The position numbers were made by a program, and so were the translations under genes. Below, one piece after another: positions 8,116 through 17,058 of a stretch of DNA of 64,000 nucleotides. The notes under the pieces are model-generated. The model ran no database searches, had not been told where the DNA came from, and was given only the letters and a program-made list of their open reading frames with translations. Location of the stretch: assembly GCF_014960965.1 (NCBI RefSeq), contig NZ_CP063169.1, positions 1,707,581-1,771,580 on the forward strand, written 5' to 3'. Numbering within the stretch: the first letter of the stretch is position 1; every line of letters starts with the position of its first letter. This stretch comes from Ruania alkalisoli (GTDB taxonomy: Bacteria > Actinomycetota > Actinomycetes > Actinomycetales > Beutenbergiaceae).

Positions 8116-9365
8116 ACGGCCGGATCGACATCGTCACCATCTTCCCGGGCTATCTCGCACCGCTCGATCTCTCGCTCGTCGGCAAGGCCCGGTCCGAAGG
8201 TGTGCTCGATGTCGGTGTGCACGACCTGCGGGACTGGACGGCCGACCGTCACCGCACGGTCGATGACACCCCGTTCGGTGGCGGCGCCGGGATGGTGATG
8301 CGTCCGGACGTGTGGGGAACAGCGCTGGACGACGTCCTGCTGACCGAGGCCGACTCCCGCACGCTCGTCCTGCCCACCCCGGCGGGGGAGAGGTTCACTC
8401 AGGCGATGGCCGAGGAACTCGCACTGCTGGTGTGCGCGGGTGGGCAGATCGCATTCGCCTGCGGACGATACGAGGGTATCGATGCGCGGGTGGCCGAGCA
8501 CTACGCCAACCGGGACGACGTCACCGTCCGTGAGGTCTCGATCGGCGACTACGTACTCAACGGCGGGGAAGTGGCTGCTCTCGTGATCACCGAGGCTGTG
8601 GCGCGGCTGCTGCCTGGAGTCATCGGCAACCCCCAGTCGCTGGTGGAGGAGTCCCACGGGTCGGCGGGCCTCCTGGAATACCCCGTCTACACGAAGCCGC
8701 CCACGTGGCGCGACCTCGACGTCCCGGAGGTCCTGCGTTCGGGCGACCATGGCCGGATCGGCACCTGGCGTCGTGCGCGAGCCGTCGAACGGACCGCCCG
8801 ACGGCGTCCCGACCTGCTCGCCCGGCACGCCCCGCCCCGGGTGCGCGAGGCGAAGGCCATCGACGCCGAGGCAATCGCCGATGTGGCCGCCCGCACTTTC
8901 CCTCTGGCGTGCCCGCCGCACCTGAATGACGCGGATGCCGGGGCCTTCGTTGCCGAGCAGCTCGATGCGGCCGCCTTCCGCCGGTACCTTCGCTCCCGGG
9001 ATCGAGACGTGCTCGTCGCCGAGGTCGCCGGGGCCGTGGTCGGCTATGCGATGCTCGTGCGCGCTCGCCCCACTGCACCGGACGTGTTGTCTGCAGTCTC
9101 GGCCGAGACCACGGCCGAGCTGAGTAAGTGCTATGTCCTGCCCGAGCATCACCGCACCCAGGTCGCTGCGGAGCTGATGGCAGGCACGCTGGAGCAGGCG
9201 AGGCAACGGGGCGTACGCGCCGTCTGGCTGGGCGTGAACCAGAGCAACGAGCGGGCTCAGCGCTTCTACCGTAAGCATGGCTTCACCCGCGTGGGCACCC
9301 GGCAGTTCACAGTCGGCAATAGCGTCGAGTCCGACTATGTGATGGAGCGCACCCTCGAGCCGTGA
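8112..9365 (+). CDS. trmD: tRNA (guanine37-N1)-methyltransferase TrmD fused to a GNAT acetyltransferase
   Basis: At 417 residues this is far longer than the usual 230-260 of TrmD. Residues 1 to about 240 are a complete TrmD SPOUT domain ([33 protein letters not shown]) that makes m1G37 in tRNAs to prevent frameshifting. From about residue 243 begins a GNAT-like acyltransferase domain with [16 protein letters not shown] as the acetyl-CoA-binding segment and [17 protein letters not shown] near the end. No stop or start signal lies between the two. The substrate of the second domain is unknown; tRNA or a ribosomal-protein N-terminus are speculations. It overlaps rimM by four bases. Confidence 0.93.
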   Translation: MNGRIDIVTIFPGYLAPLDLSLVGKARSEGVLDVGVHDLRDWTADRHRTVDDTPFGGGAGMVMRPDVWGTALDDVLLTEADSRTLVLPTPAGERFTQAMAEELALLVCAGGQIAFACGRYEGIDARVAEHYANRDDVTVREVSIGDYVLNGGEVAALVITEAVARLLPGVIGNPQSLVEESHGSAGLLEYPVYTKPPTWRDLDVPEVLRSGDHGRIGTWRRARAVERTARRRPDLLARHAPPRVREAKAIDAEAIADVAARTFPLACPPHLNDADAGAFVAEQLDAAAFRRYLRSRDRDVLVAEVAGAVVGYAMLVRARPTAPDVLSAVSAETTAELSKCYVLPEHHRTQVAAELMAGTLEQARQRGVRAVWLGVNQSNERAQRFYRKHGFTRVGTRQFTVGNSVESDYVMERTLEP

Positions 9366-9399
9366 AGTGGGCCGTGAATTTCTCCTGCACCACTCGCTG

Positions 9400-9408
9400 T
9401 GGCAGACT
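9400..9408 (+). promoter_or_regulatory. Candidate extended -10 promoter for rplS
   Basis: TGGCAGACT lies about 150 bases before the rplS start and just after the end of trmD. It matches the TGGCANNNT form seen at rpsP, rbfA and ribF. It suggests that rplS has its own promoter and a long leader. Confidence 0.45.
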
Positions 9409-9439
9409 AAGGCGGTCGCGCGTGGGTTTCGCGGCGCCT

Positions 9440-9539
9440 CTGCCACAGGGGAGGTGCTGATCCTCGGCCCATCAAGCGCGCCCCAGTCGATACTCGGCGG
9501 CTCCGTGCCGCCCGGACATGCGCGGGTGACCTGTGGCAG
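9440..9539 (+). promoter_or_regulatory. Structured 5' leader of rplS (candidate L19 autoregulatory RNA)
   Basis: CTGCCACAGG (9440-9449) is perfectly complementary to CCTGTGGCAG (9530-9539). The enclosed 80 bases hold a second perfect hairpin, GGCGGC (9496-9501) with GCCGCC (9507-9512). The closing arm ends five bases before the ribosome-binding site GGAAAGG (9544-9550), so folding could mask or expose it. L19 leaders are known in other phyla; that this is one is inference. Confidence 0.5.
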
Positions 9540-9558
9540 TCGCGGAAAGGCAATGATC

Positions 9559-9915
9559 ATGAACACCCTGGACGCCGTCGACGCCACCTCGCTGCGCAGC
9601 GACATCCCCGAGTTCCGCGCCGGTGACACCCTCAAGGTGCACGTCAAGGTCGTGGAAGGCAACCGGTCCCGTATTCAGGTCTTCCAGGGCGTCGTGATCG
9701 CTCGTTCCGGAGCCGGCGTCCGTGAGACCTTCATCATCCGCAAGGTCTCCTTCGGTGTCGGCGTGGAGCGCACCTTCCCGCTGCACTCCCCGACGATCGA
9801 CCACATCGAGGTCGCCAGCCGCGGTGTGGTGCGTCGTGCCAAGCTCTACTACCTGCGCGACCGCCACGGCAAGGCCGCCAAGATCCGCGAGCGTCGCGAG
9901 ACTCCGTCCGCCTGA
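9559..9915 (+). CDS. rplS: 50S ribosomal protein L19
   Basis: A 118-residue large-subunit protein at the subunit interface. Family features [16 protein letters not shown] and [10 protein letters not shown]-like [11 protein letters not shown] are visible. The ATG at 9559 is chosen because GGAAAGG (9544-9550) lies eight bases upstream; the ATG at 9553 would be too close. The frame extends open to 9367 but that region is the structured leader. Confidence 0.97.
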   Translation: MNTLDAVDATSLRSDIPEFRAGDTLKVHVKVVEGNRSRIQVFQGVVIARSGAGVRETFIIRKVSFGVGVERTFPLHSPTIDHIEVASRGVVRRAKLYYLRDRHGKAAKIRERRETPSA

Positions 9916-9988
9916 CCCTTCGGTGATCGGGCGCCTGGACCGGTGCCCTTGATCGCGGGGTTCGCCCCCTCGAGGAGAACGGCGGAAC

Positions 9989-10762
9989 ATGGGCAGCGAG
10001 CACGACGCTGAGGACGCCCGGGAGGTGCGGGCGACCGAGGCAGCCGACGGCGACGACATACCGCCCCCGGAGCTGCGGGGGCGGCCGCGGAAGCGGCGTC
10101 GTCACCCGGTGGTGGCGTTCTTGCGCGAGACCGTGGTCGTGCTCGTCTCGGCACTCGTGCTGTCCGTGGTCATCAAGACCTTTCTCGCGCAGGCGTTCTA
10201 CATCCCGAGCGAGTCGATGGAGCACACGCTCGAGGTGGGTGACCGGCTGGTCGTCAACAAGCTCACGCCCGGCCCGTTCGACCTGGAGCACGGCGATATC
10301 GTCGTGTTCCTCGATCCAGGTGGGTGGCTGAGTTCGGTTCCGCCGGACGATCCGAACGCGGTCGAGCAGGTACTGACGTGGATCGGGGTGTTGCCCGAGC
10401 ACGCCGACGAGCACGTCATCAAGCGGGTCATCGGCTTGCCGGGAGATCACGTGGTGTGCTGCACCGATCAGGGGCAGATCACGGTCAACGGTCAGCCCAT
10501 CGCCGAGCCGTACGTCGCCGACGGGGCCGCGCCGAGCGACGTCGAGTTCGACGTGGTCGTCCCGGAGGGTCACCTGTACGTGCTCGGCGACAACCGGCCG
10601 CACTCGAAGGACTCGCGCTACAACGGAGGGTCGGTGGGCGGCGGGTTCGTACCCGTGCGTAATGTGGTGGGAACCGCGTTCGTGATCACCTGGCCCCTGG
10701 ACCGCATCACATGGCTGACCGACCCCGACGAGACCTTCGCCGACGTTCCCGACCCGTCGTGA
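9989..10762 (+). CDS. lepB: Signal peptidase I
   Basis: A 257-residue membrane serine protease that removes signal peptides from exported proteins. A disordered charged N-terminus (to about residue 40) precedes one membrane anchor (about 43-66). The catalytic Ser lies in YIPSESM (Ser76) and the general-base Lys in [12 protein letters not shown] (Lys145); the [11 protein letters not shown] box follows. GGAGAA near 9973 precedes the start. Its stop overlaps the preferred GTG of rnhB. Confidence 0.95.
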   Translation: MGSEHDAEDAREVRATEAADGDDIPPPELRGRPRKRRRHPVVAFLRETVVVLVSALVLSVVIKTFLAQAFYIPSESMEHTLEVGDRLVVNKLTPGPFDLEHGDIVVFLDPGGWLSSVPPDDPNAVEQVLTWIGVLPEHADEHVIKRVIGLPGDHVVCCTDQGQITVNGQPIAEPYVADGAAPSDVEFDVVVPEGHLYVLGDNRPHSKDSRYNGGSVGGGFVPVRNVVGTAFVITWPLDRITWLTDPDETFADVPDPS

Positions 10763-11523
10763 CTTCCCAGCCACCCGGGAGACAGTTGGAGCGTGAACTT
10801 CTCGCCACCACGGCTCTGGTGGCCGGGATGGACGAGGTCGGCCGTGGAGCCCTCGCGGGCCCGGTCTCGGTGGGCGTGGCCGTCGTGGACGCGACGACCG
10901 GACGAATTCCCGCCGGGCTACGCGACTCCAAGCTTCTGCGCCCGCACGTACGGGAGAAGTTGGTGGCCCCGATCCAGCGGTGGGCTGTGGCCAGTGCCAT
11001 CGGCCACGCCGAGCCCGAGGAGATCGACCGGATCGGCATCATCGCCGCGTTGCGGCTGGCCGGGTCGCGGGCACTGGCCACGCTGGCCGAGCGCGGGATC
11101 GAGCCCGGAGTGGTGATCCTCGACGGCTCGCACGACTGGCTGACGACCCCGGCTCATCTACCTCTGCCGGAGCGTCCCGCACCGCCGGTGCGCACCCAGG
11201 TCAAGGCCGACCTTCGTTGTGCGGTCGTCGCGGCAGCGAGCGTGCTCGCGAAAGTGGAGCGCGACGCCTTGCTTGTGGAGGCGCACGAGCGTTACCCCGC
11301 CTACGGGTGGGCGGGCAACAAGGGGTACTCGGCCCCGGAGCACCTGGAGGCGCTGGCCACCCACGGAGCGTGTGCGTGGCACCGGCGCAGCTGGTCCCTT
11401 CCCACGGGGCAGCGCCCGGTAGCCCAGACGCTGCCGTTGGATGCCCTGGCGACGCCGTCTGCACGTCCGGGCGGGCTCTCAGACGTGCCGCCGGAAGCGT
11501 CCGGACCGGCGGAGAGTGCATGA
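10759..11523 (+). CDS. rnhB: Ribonuclease HII
   Basis: A 254-residue enzyme that nicks RNA in RNA-DNA hybrids, including single ribonucleotides. Acidic catalytic residues are visible in [13 protein letters not shown], and ILDGSHDW and VKADLRC follow. The GTG at 10759 overlaps the lepB stop (GTGA) and gives a normal N-terminus; a longer frame from the ATG at 10711 would overlap lepB by 52 bases and is less likely. The last 40 or so residues are a Pro/Ala-rich tail. Confidence 0.92.
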   Translation: MTSQPPGRQLERELLATTALVAGMDEVGRGALAGPVSVGVAVVDATTGRIPAGLRDSKLLRPHVREKLVAPIQRWAVASAIGHAEPEEIDRIGIIAALRLAGSRALATLAERGIEPGVVILDGSHDWLTTPAHLPLPERPAPPVRTQVKADLRCAVVAAASVLAKVERDALLVEAHERYPAYGWAGNKGYSAPEHLEALATHGACAWHRRSWSLPTGQRPVAQTLPLDALATPSARPGGLSDVPPEASGPAESA

Positions 11524-11530
11524 TGGTCTC

Positions 11531-11836
11531 GTGAGCAGTGAGGACCTGGAGAACTACGAGACCGACATGGAGCTCGCGCTCTATCGCGAGTACCGGGACG
11601 TCGTCGGGCTCTTCTCCTATGTGGTGGAGACCGAGCGGCGCTTCTACCTGGCCAACCACGTTGATCTGCAGGTGCGATCGGCCGGTGGTGAGGTCTTCTT
11701 CGAACTGACCCTGGGCGATGCCTGGGTCTGGGATGTCTATCGCTCGGCGCGGTTCGTGAAGTCGGTACGGGTCGTCACCTTCAAGGACGTCAACGTCGAG
11801 GAGCTCGCGAAGCCGGATCTGGAGTTGCCGGGCTGA
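11531..11836 (+). CDS. DUF2469 family protein
   Basis: A 101-residue actinobacterial protein of unknown function. The N-terminal acidic segment SSEDLENYETDMELALYREY and the aromatic-rich middle (GDAWVWDVYR) are the conserved marks of DUF2469. It starts at a GTG eight bases after rnhB, where the family is normally found, so it is probably cotranscribed with it. Confidence 0.92.
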   Translation: MSSEDLENYETDMELALYREYRDVVGLFSYVVETERRFYLANHVDLQVRSAGGEVFFELTLGDAWVWDVYRSARFVKSVRVVTFKDVNVEELAKPDLELPG

Positions 11837-11873
11837 CGTCCCGGCGTCACGTCGTCCACAACCCCCTCCTGTG

Positions 11874-11889
11874 TCCCCGGCACCGGGGA
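11874..11889 (+). other. Small hairpin upstream of yraN
   Basis: TCCCCGG (11874-11880) and CCGGGGA (11883-11889) are perfect inverted repeats with a two-base gap in the 91-base space between DUF2469 and yraN. It could be a weak terminator or an operator; nothing in the sequence decides. Confidence 0.35.
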
Positions 11890-11927
11890 ACGCCGACCAC
11901 CACTGTGTCCGGCAGGAGGTGGTTGCC

Positions 11928-12284
11928 ATGGCGGCGAAGGATGACGTCGGACGAGCCGGCGAAGAGCTGGCAGCGGCATGGCTCGCACGTGCGGGCCTGG
12001 AGGTGCTGGACCGGAACTGGCGGTGCCGGCTGGGTGAGATCGATCTGGTGGCCCGGGACGGTGACGATCTCGTGATCGTCGAGGTCAAGGCCCGGCGCAC
12101 GCTGGCCTTCGGCCATCCAGCCGAGGCGGTCACGACGGCGAAGCTGCAGCGGTTGCGGCGCCTCGCCGCCCATTGGGCCGCCGACCACGAGATCCGCGCC
12201 AGCGGACTGCGCATCGATGTCCTCGCGATCTGGTGTCCCGACGGGGCACGGGCGCGAGTGCAGCACCTGCGCGGGGTGGGCTGA
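11928..12284 (+). CDS. YraN family (UPF0102) endonuclease-like protein
   Basis: A 118-residue protein with the restriction-endonuclease-like core: GEIDLVARD followed by VIVEVKAR carries the Asp and Glu-x-Lys residues of the PD-(D/E)xK fold. Its biological role is not settled. The ATG at 11928 has AGGAGG eight bases upstream. Its stop overlaps the ATG of the comM gene, and the pair yraN-comM is a common arrangement. Confidence 0.92.
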   Translation: MAAKDDVGRAGEELAAAWLARAGLEVLDRNWRCRLGEIDLVARDGDDLVIVEVKARRTLAFGHPAEAVTTAKLQRLRRLAAHWAADHEIRASGLRIDVLAIWCPDGARARVQHLRGVG

Positions 12285-13822
12285 TGACGGTCGGGACTAC
12301 GTTCTCCGTTGCTCTTGTCGGGCTCACCGGTCACCCGGTGGAGGTGGAGTCGATGCTCACTCCCGGCCTGCCGCATGTCCAGGTGATCGGACTGCCGGAT
12401 GCCTCGGTGGGGGAGTCGCGCGAGCGGGTGCGAGCCGCCGTCGTGGCCTGCGGGCTGACCTGGCCGATGAGCCGACTGGTGATCAGCTTGCGCCCCGCGT
12501 CGCTGCCGAAGACCGGGTCCGTGCACGATCTTGCGATCGCTGTCGCCGCGCTGGTCTCGGCCGGTCAGGTGCCTGCAGGAGTCGTCCGGGGCCGTGTACA
12601 CCTGGGTGAGCTCGGCCTCGACGGACGGGTGCACCCGGTCACTGGGATACTGCCGGCCGTGGCGACTGCCGTCGAGCACGGTCGTCATGAGGTGGTGGTG
12701 CCTGAGGGCAACGCCGCCGAGGCGCGGTTGGTCCCTGGGGCGCGCGTGACGTCGGTGGCGCATCTGGGTCAATTGGCCGAGCAGTACGGCGTCGGCGCCG
12801 TCGCCGCCCCCGCTCAGTTGCCGCGTGCACCACGTCCTCCGGCGCCAGCTCCGGCTCCGGAGCCCGATCTCGCCGACGTCATCGGTCAGCCGGAGGCGCG
12901 CCAAGCGCTCGAGGTCGCGGCCGCCGGTGGGCATCACCTGCTGATGGTCGGCCCGCCGGGAGCTGGTAAGACGATGCTCGCCTCCCGGCTCCCTGGCCTG
13001 CTGCCAGACCTGACCGAGCCGGAAGCCGTCGAGGTGACCTCGGTGCATTCGGTGGCGGGTACCTACGACCCGGCGACCGGGCTGATGCGTCGTCCGCCGT
13101 TCGAGGATCCGCACCACACGGCCACCCAGGTCGCACTGGTCGGCGGAGGCAGCGGGCTTCCTCGGCCCGGTGCGATCTCTCGTGCCCACCGGGGCGTGCT
13201 CTTCCTGGACGAGGCTCCCGAGTTTCGCAGCCAGGCCCTGGAGAGCCTGCGGCAGCCGCTGGAGAGCGGTCACCTGGTGGTCGCCCGGGCTCGAGGCACC
13301 GCACGGTTTCCGGCCAGGTTCCAGCTGGTGCTGGCGGCGAATCCCTGCCCGTGCGGCCGGGCCAGCGGACGCGGGCAGGAGTGCACGTGCAGCCCCATGG
13401 CGCAGCGCCGTTACGCCGCGCGGCTGTCCGGACCGCTGCTGGATCGGATCGACATCCAGCTCGGGGTCGGTGCTGTGACGCGTGCCGACCTGCTGGCTGC
13501 CGAGCCGGGGGAACCCAGCCGGGTGGTCGCCGAGCGGGTGCGCCGCGCCCGGCGTCGGCAGGCCCAGCGGTGGCGGCGGCAGGGCTGGCGCATCAACGCC
13601 GAGGTCCCGGGAAAGGAGTTGCGGGAACGTACCCGGGCAGCCGACCCGCGTGCACTGGCACCGTTGGAGCAGGCACTCGAACGGGGCGCCCTGACGCTGC
13701 GGGGGTTGGACCGGATCGTCAGGGTCGCGTGGACGCTGGCCGACCTGGCCGGGAGTGAACACCCTGGGCAGGACGAGATCGGAGCAGCCCTGGCGTTGCG
13801 GATGCGGGGTAGTCATGGGTGA
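12284..13822 (+). CDS. comM: ComM/YifB family Mg-chelatase-like AAA ATPase
   Basis: A 512-residue AAA+ helicase-like protein; ComM promotes branch migration during natural transformation in other bacteria. The N-terminal Lon-like ChlI domain (LTPGLPHVQVIGLPD) is followed by Walker A GPPGAGKT at residues 223-230, Walker B VLFLDEAPEF and the cysteine-containing NPCPCGRASG segment. The ATG at 12284 overlaps the yraN stop. The end overlaps dprA, which also acts on incoming single-stranded DNA, so this is a DNA-uptake/recombination operon. Confidence 0.94.
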   Translation: MTVGTTFSVALVGLTGHPVEVESMLTPGLPHVQVIGLPDASVGESRERVRAAVVACGLTWPMSRLVISLRPASLPKTGSVHDLAIAVAALVSAGQVPAGVVRGRVHLGELGLDGRVHPVTGILPAVATAVEHGRHEVVVPEGNAAEARLVPGARVTSVAHLGQLAEQYGVGAVAAPAQLPRAPRPPAPAPAPEPDLADVIGQPEARQALEVAAAGGHHLLMVGPPGAGKTMLASRLPGLLPDLTEPEAVEVTSVHSVAGTYDPATGLMRRPPFEDPHHTATQVALVGGGSGLPRPGAISRAHRGVLFLDEAPEFRSQALESLRQPLESGHLVVARARGTARFPARFQLVLAANPCPCGRASGRGQECTCSPMAQRRYAARLSGPLLDRIDIQLGVGAVTRADLLAAEPGEPSRVVAERVRRARRRQAQRWRRQGWRINAEVPGKELRERTRAADPRALAPLEQALERGALTLRGLDRIVRVAWTLADLAGSEHPGQDEIGAALALRMRGSHG

Positions 13823-14993
13823 GCAAAGGAGCACGGCGTCCAATGAGGAGGTTCTCGCGCGGATCGCGTGGAGCCGTCTCACCGAGCCGCGGGACAGGGC
13901 GGCGGGCCTTCTCCTGGCCACTCTCGGAGCCGTCGAGGCGCTGCACTGGCTCGATCGTGCCCGCCAGCCCATCGACCGGGCCGGGGCGCTGGCTGAGGTG
14001 TCCGGGATCGACCCCGAGGTCGATGCGAAGGCTTGGAGTCGAGCGGTCGCCCGCTGGGCTCCCCGCCTGCGCGACCTCGACCCGCGGCGGGAGCTTCAGG
14101 TCATCACCCGCCTCGGCGGATCAGTGCTGATTCCCGGCGATCCAGCGTGGCCGCCGGGTCTGGACGATCTTGGTCCAGAAGCACCACACTGCCTCTGGAC
14201 CCGGGGAGATCCGGCGCTGCTGGCGATGCCCGCGGTCGCCGTCGTCGGCTCGCGTGCGAGCACGGCCTACGGAAACCACGTGTCCGCCGAGCTGGTCGCC
14301 GGCCTCGTCGACGGGGGCCGGGCAGTCGTCTCCGGCGGTGCCTTCGGCATCGACGCGACGGCGCACCGCGCCACCTTGGCTGTGCACGGCACTCCTGTCG
14401 CGGTGATGGCTGGTGGACTCGACCGGTTCTACCCTGCCGCCAACGCCGCGATGCTCACTCAGGTGGCACAGGAGGGCGTGGTGGTCAGCGAGGCTCCTCC
14501 CGGGACCGCTCCGATGCGCCAGCGATTCCTCTCGCGCAATCGCCTGATCGCGGCTCTCGCCGGCGCGACAGTCGTGGTTGAGGCCTCGTGGCGATCCGGT
14601 GCTCTGAGCACCGCGCATCACGCCCTGACCATCGGCCGGCCGCTTGCGGCCGTCCCGGGTCCGATCACCTCGGCTGCATCGGCCGGGTGTCACCGGCTGC
14701 TTCGGGAAGGGGCCGAGTGCGTCACCGCGGCCTCGGAGGTGCTCCAGCTACTCGCTCCACTGGGTAGCGTGGCGGAGCAGGTACGGGATGTACCCGCCGG
14801 GCTGCTCGACGATCTCGACCAGGGCCAGGCTCAGGTACTCGACGCCCTGCCCGTTCGGGCTGCGGTCGATGAGAGCGCGCTGGTGCGTGCTAGCGGCCTG
14901 TCGCAGGCGCAGGTTCGGTCGGCACTCGGCTACCTGGAACTGGCCGGCCGTGTGCGGCGCGACGGCCCGCGATGGCGGCGAGCCGGCTCATGA
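13815..14993 (+). CDS. dprA: DNA processing protein DprA
   Basis: A 392-residue protein that loads RecA on single-stranded DNA. The Rossmann-like core shows AVVGSRASTAYG, SGGAFGIDATAHRATL and FLSRNRLIAALA; a C-terminal winged helix (residues about 330-390) is present. The ATG at 13815 overlaps the end of comM by eight bases; a GGGGT stretch upstream may serve as its ribosome-binding site. Confidence 0.94.
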   Translation: MGEQRSTASNEEVLARIAWSRLTEPRDRAAGLLLATLGAVEALHWLDRARQPIDRAGALAEVSGIDPEVDAKAWSRAVARWAPRLRDLDPRRELQVITRLGGSVLIPGDPAWPPGLDDLGPEAPHCLWTRGDPALLAMPAVAVVGSRASTAYGNHVSAELVAGLVDGGRAVVSGGAFGIDATAHRATLAVHGTPVAVMAGGLDRFYPAANAAMLTQVAQEGVVVSEAPPGTAPMRQRFLSRNRLIAALAGATVVVEASWRSGALSTAHHALTIGRPLAAVPGPITSAASAGCHRLLREGAECVTAASEVLQLLAPLGSVAEQVRDVPAGLLDDLDQGQAQVLDALPVRAAVDESALVRASGLSQAQVRSALGYLELAGRVRRDGPRWRRAGS

Positions 14994-15063
14994 GTGGTGC
15001 TTCACCGGGAGCGGTCGCGAGCCGCTGCCGCTGCCGGGGTGGCCTCAGTGCAAGAGTGGGACC

Positions 15064-16032
15064 ATGGCAGTTCACGAGCGTGACCGGATCCCGCAGCGCC
15101 CGGGTGACGCACGCCTGCTCGACGCGTTCGAGGCAGCGTTGGTGGCTCAGCGCGGACACTCCGAGCACACGGTGCGTGCCTACCTCGCGGACCTGCGGTC
15201 CCTGCTGACGGTCCTGCCACCGCGCACGGATGTCGAGCCGGAGACCACCGACCTGTCCGATCTGGACCTGAGTGCTTTGCGCGGATGGCTCGCCGGGCAG
15301 TCCTCTCGGGGCCTGGCACGGGCGACGCTGGCCCGTCGCGCGGCCGCGGCTCGCGCCTTCACCGCATGGGCTCGCCGGGCCGGCCATCTGGATGTCGACC
15401 CTGGTCTTCGCCTGCAGGCGCCACGGCCCGACTCGACGATCCCCGAAGTGCTCGAGATCGGCGAAGCTGCGGCCGTGCTCGATCTCGCCCGGTCCCGCAC
15501 CTGCACCGAGGACGGGCAGACCGACCCGGTGGCGGTACGTGACTGGTGCGTGCTTGAGCTGCTGTATGCCACCGGGGTGCGAGTCGCGGAGCTGGTCGGT
15601 CTCGATATCGGCGATGTCAACCACCATGACCGTCTCGTCCGGGTGCTGGGCAAGGGTGGGAAGGAGCGGATGGTCCCGTTCGGCGTTCCTGCTGGCCGTG
15701 CGCTCGACGCCTGGTCCCAGGTGCGCCAGGAGTGGCCCGTCCAGGGGCCTGACGCCGGCGCCGCCCTGTTCCTGGGGCTGCGCGGGGCACGCCTGGGGTC
15801 GCGTCAGGTCCGCGACCTCGTGCACCGAACCACTGCTGCGGCGGGCGTACGAGACCTTGCTCCCCACGGCCTCCGACACTCCGCGGCGACCCATCTGCTG
15901 GCTGGGGGTTCCGACCTGCGTTCGGTACAGGAAGTACTTGGCCACGCCTCCTTGTCGACCACGCAGCGGTACACACACATCTCCGCTGAGCGGCTCCGGT
16001 CGGCCTTCAGCCAGGCGCACCCGCGTGCCTGA
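15064..16032 (+). CDS. xerC: Tyrosine recombinase, XerC-like
   Basis: A 322-residue site-specific recombinase, probably resolving chromosome dimers at dif. All catalytic residues are visible: Arg in GVRVAEL, Lys in GKGGKER, His and Arg in HGLRHSAATH, His in LGHASL and Tyr in TQRYTH. The N-terminal SAM-like domain begins near residue 18. Its place between dprA and rpsB is conserved in actinobacteria, so it is not taken as a phage integrase. AAGAGT ends six bases before the ATG, a weak leaderless-type promoter. Confidence 0.9.
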   Translation: MAVHERDRIPQRPGDARLLDAFEAALVAQRGHSEHTVRAYLADLRSLLTVLPPRTDVEPETTDLSDLDLSALRGWLAGQSSRGLARATLARRAAAARAFTAWARRAGHLDVDPGLRLQAPRPDSTIPEVLEIGEAAAVLDLARSRTCTEDGQTDPVAVRDWCVLELLYATGVRVAELVGLDIGDVNHHDRLVRVLGKGGKERMVPFGVPAGRALDAWSQVRQEWPVQGPDAGAALFLGLRGARLGSRQVRDLVHRTTAAAGVRDLAPHGLRHSAATHLLAGGSDLRSVQEVLGHASLSTTQRYTHISAERLRSAFSQAHPRA

Positions 16033-16033
16033 T

Positions 16034-16051
16034 CCCGGTCATCGGACCGGG
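16034..16051. terminator. Hairpin between convergent xerC and M23 genes
   Basis: CCCGGTC (16034-16040) and GACCGGG (16045-16051) form a perfect 7-base stem with a 4-base loop across the two converging stop codons. It is a likely bidirectional terminator, although no T tract is present on either strand. Confidence 0.45.
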
Positions 16052-16722
16052 TACAGCCGGATCTGGACGGGCGTGAGCAGCTGCATCGGATCGAGGTAGA
16101 CGCCAGCGGCGTTGCGTAAACCCCAGTGCAGGCAACCGGAGCAATGCCCGCCGGTGGCGAGTGATCCGATCGGCTCGCCCACCCCGACGAGGTCCCCAGC
16201 CTGGACTTCCGGACGGACCGGCTCGTAGGTGGTCCGCAGGCCGCCCGGATGCTCGATCACCACCAACGGCCGGTCGACCACGACACCGGCGAAGGTGACC
16301 TCCCCGGAACCGGCCGCATGCACTCTGGTGCCGGTTGCGGCGGCGATATCGACACCCCGGTGACCGGCCGCCCACGGGGCCGGGGGAGGTTCGAATCCGT
16401 TGACAATGGTGTCGGCACGGTCCGGTGGTGGTGGCACGAGCGGCCATGTCCAGGTTCCTGGTGGTGACAGCTCGCTGGTGACCCGATCAGTGGCCGGGAC
16501 GGCGTAACCCGAGTCTGCGTTCACTGTCACCACACAGATGAGTGTCAGTACGCACGCCAGCATCAGCCGCAGGACCGGCCGGTGCCGCCCGGCGCGCTGC
16601 GGCAGCGCCCTCGGCGTAGTGGATGCGGACGAGGCGGTGGCTGCCGCTCGGGCCGGGAGGCCGGGAGTCGTCTGAACGTCAGGCGCCGGGGGGACGGAGC
16701 TGGTGAGCATGATGCCCAGCAC
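16039..16722 (-). CDS. Membrane-anchored M23 (LytM-like) peptidase domain protein
   Basis: A 227-residue protein that is probably anchored and exported. A cytoplasmic Ser/Ala/Pro-rich head is followed by one hydrophobic segment (about residues 50-66, LRLMLACVLTLICVVT). An M23/LytM domain then runs from about 110 to the end, with HRGVDI as the first Zn-ligand region and HCSGCLHWG carrying the last HxH-like part. Whether all Zn ligands are intact is not certain, so it may be a peptidoglycan endopeptidase or an inactive regulator. The GTG at 16722 is used; an ATG at 16710 is an alternative. It sits divergent from rpsB, a common actinobacterial arrangement. Confidence 0.82.
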   Translation of the reverse strand: MLGIMLTSSVPPAPDVQTTPGLPARAAATASSASTTPRALPQRAGRHRPVLRLMLACVLTLICVVTVNADSGYAVPATDRVTSELSPPGTWTWPLVPPPPDRADTIVNGFEPPPAPWAAGHRGVDIAAATGTRVHAAGSGEVTFAGVVVDRPLVVIEHPGGLRTTYEPVRPEVQAGDLVGVGEPIGSLATGGHCSGCLHWGLRNAAGVYLDPMQLLTPVQIRLYPVR

Positions 16723-17058
16723 ATCGCCCTGGCGAGGTGTCGCTCAGGTTCCCGGGGGAGGGCTGTGGATCATCGATCATCCGGACAGCGGCGATGATCT
16801 GTGTTCGCGGGCGATCGGGTATCATCAGACCCGCAGGTGGTGCGCCCTCGGGCAAATCACCTGACATCGCGCGCTCACTCACCGGCCCGGCCGGGGTCCG
16901 CGGTGCGAGGTCCGGAGCGATCCGGTGCCCGCGGCCGTGAGCACCAGGAATACCAGCTCCCTCCATACGTGGCGGCTGCTGGAGAAGACAACCGAGATCG
17001 TGCCCGGTTCTCCGGGCACCCGACGCGTAGGCATGCCCTGCGTCAGGAAGGACGAGCC
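16723..17058 (+). promoter_or_regulatory. Intergenic region and leader upstream of rpsB
   Basis: This 336-base non-coding stretch separates the minus-strand M23 gene from rpsB. It contains a -10-like TATCAT at 16820-16825 without a clear -35, which would give a leader of about 230 bases. It also contains a perfect 8-base hairpin, GTGCCCGG (17000-17007) with CCGGGCAC (17012-17019), about 40 bases before the start. The ribosome-binding site is AGGAAGGA near 17045-17052. The structure may regulate S2 synthesis. Confidence 0.4.

Noticed and set aside
11201-13972. 923-residue minus-strand open frame opposite rnhB-dprA
   Set aside because: It crosses several real genes, its translation has no coherent domain, and the plus-strand genes account for the region.
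15064-16032. Tyrosine recombinase considered as integrase of a mobile element
   Set aside because: No tRNA, attachment site duplication or phage genes are near it, and the dprA-xerC-rpsB order is conserved in actinobacteria.
16723-17058. Rho-independent terminator or small RNA upstream of rpsB
   Set aside because: Only an 8-base hairpin without a T tract is present, 40 bases before the start; no separate RNA gene can be supported.
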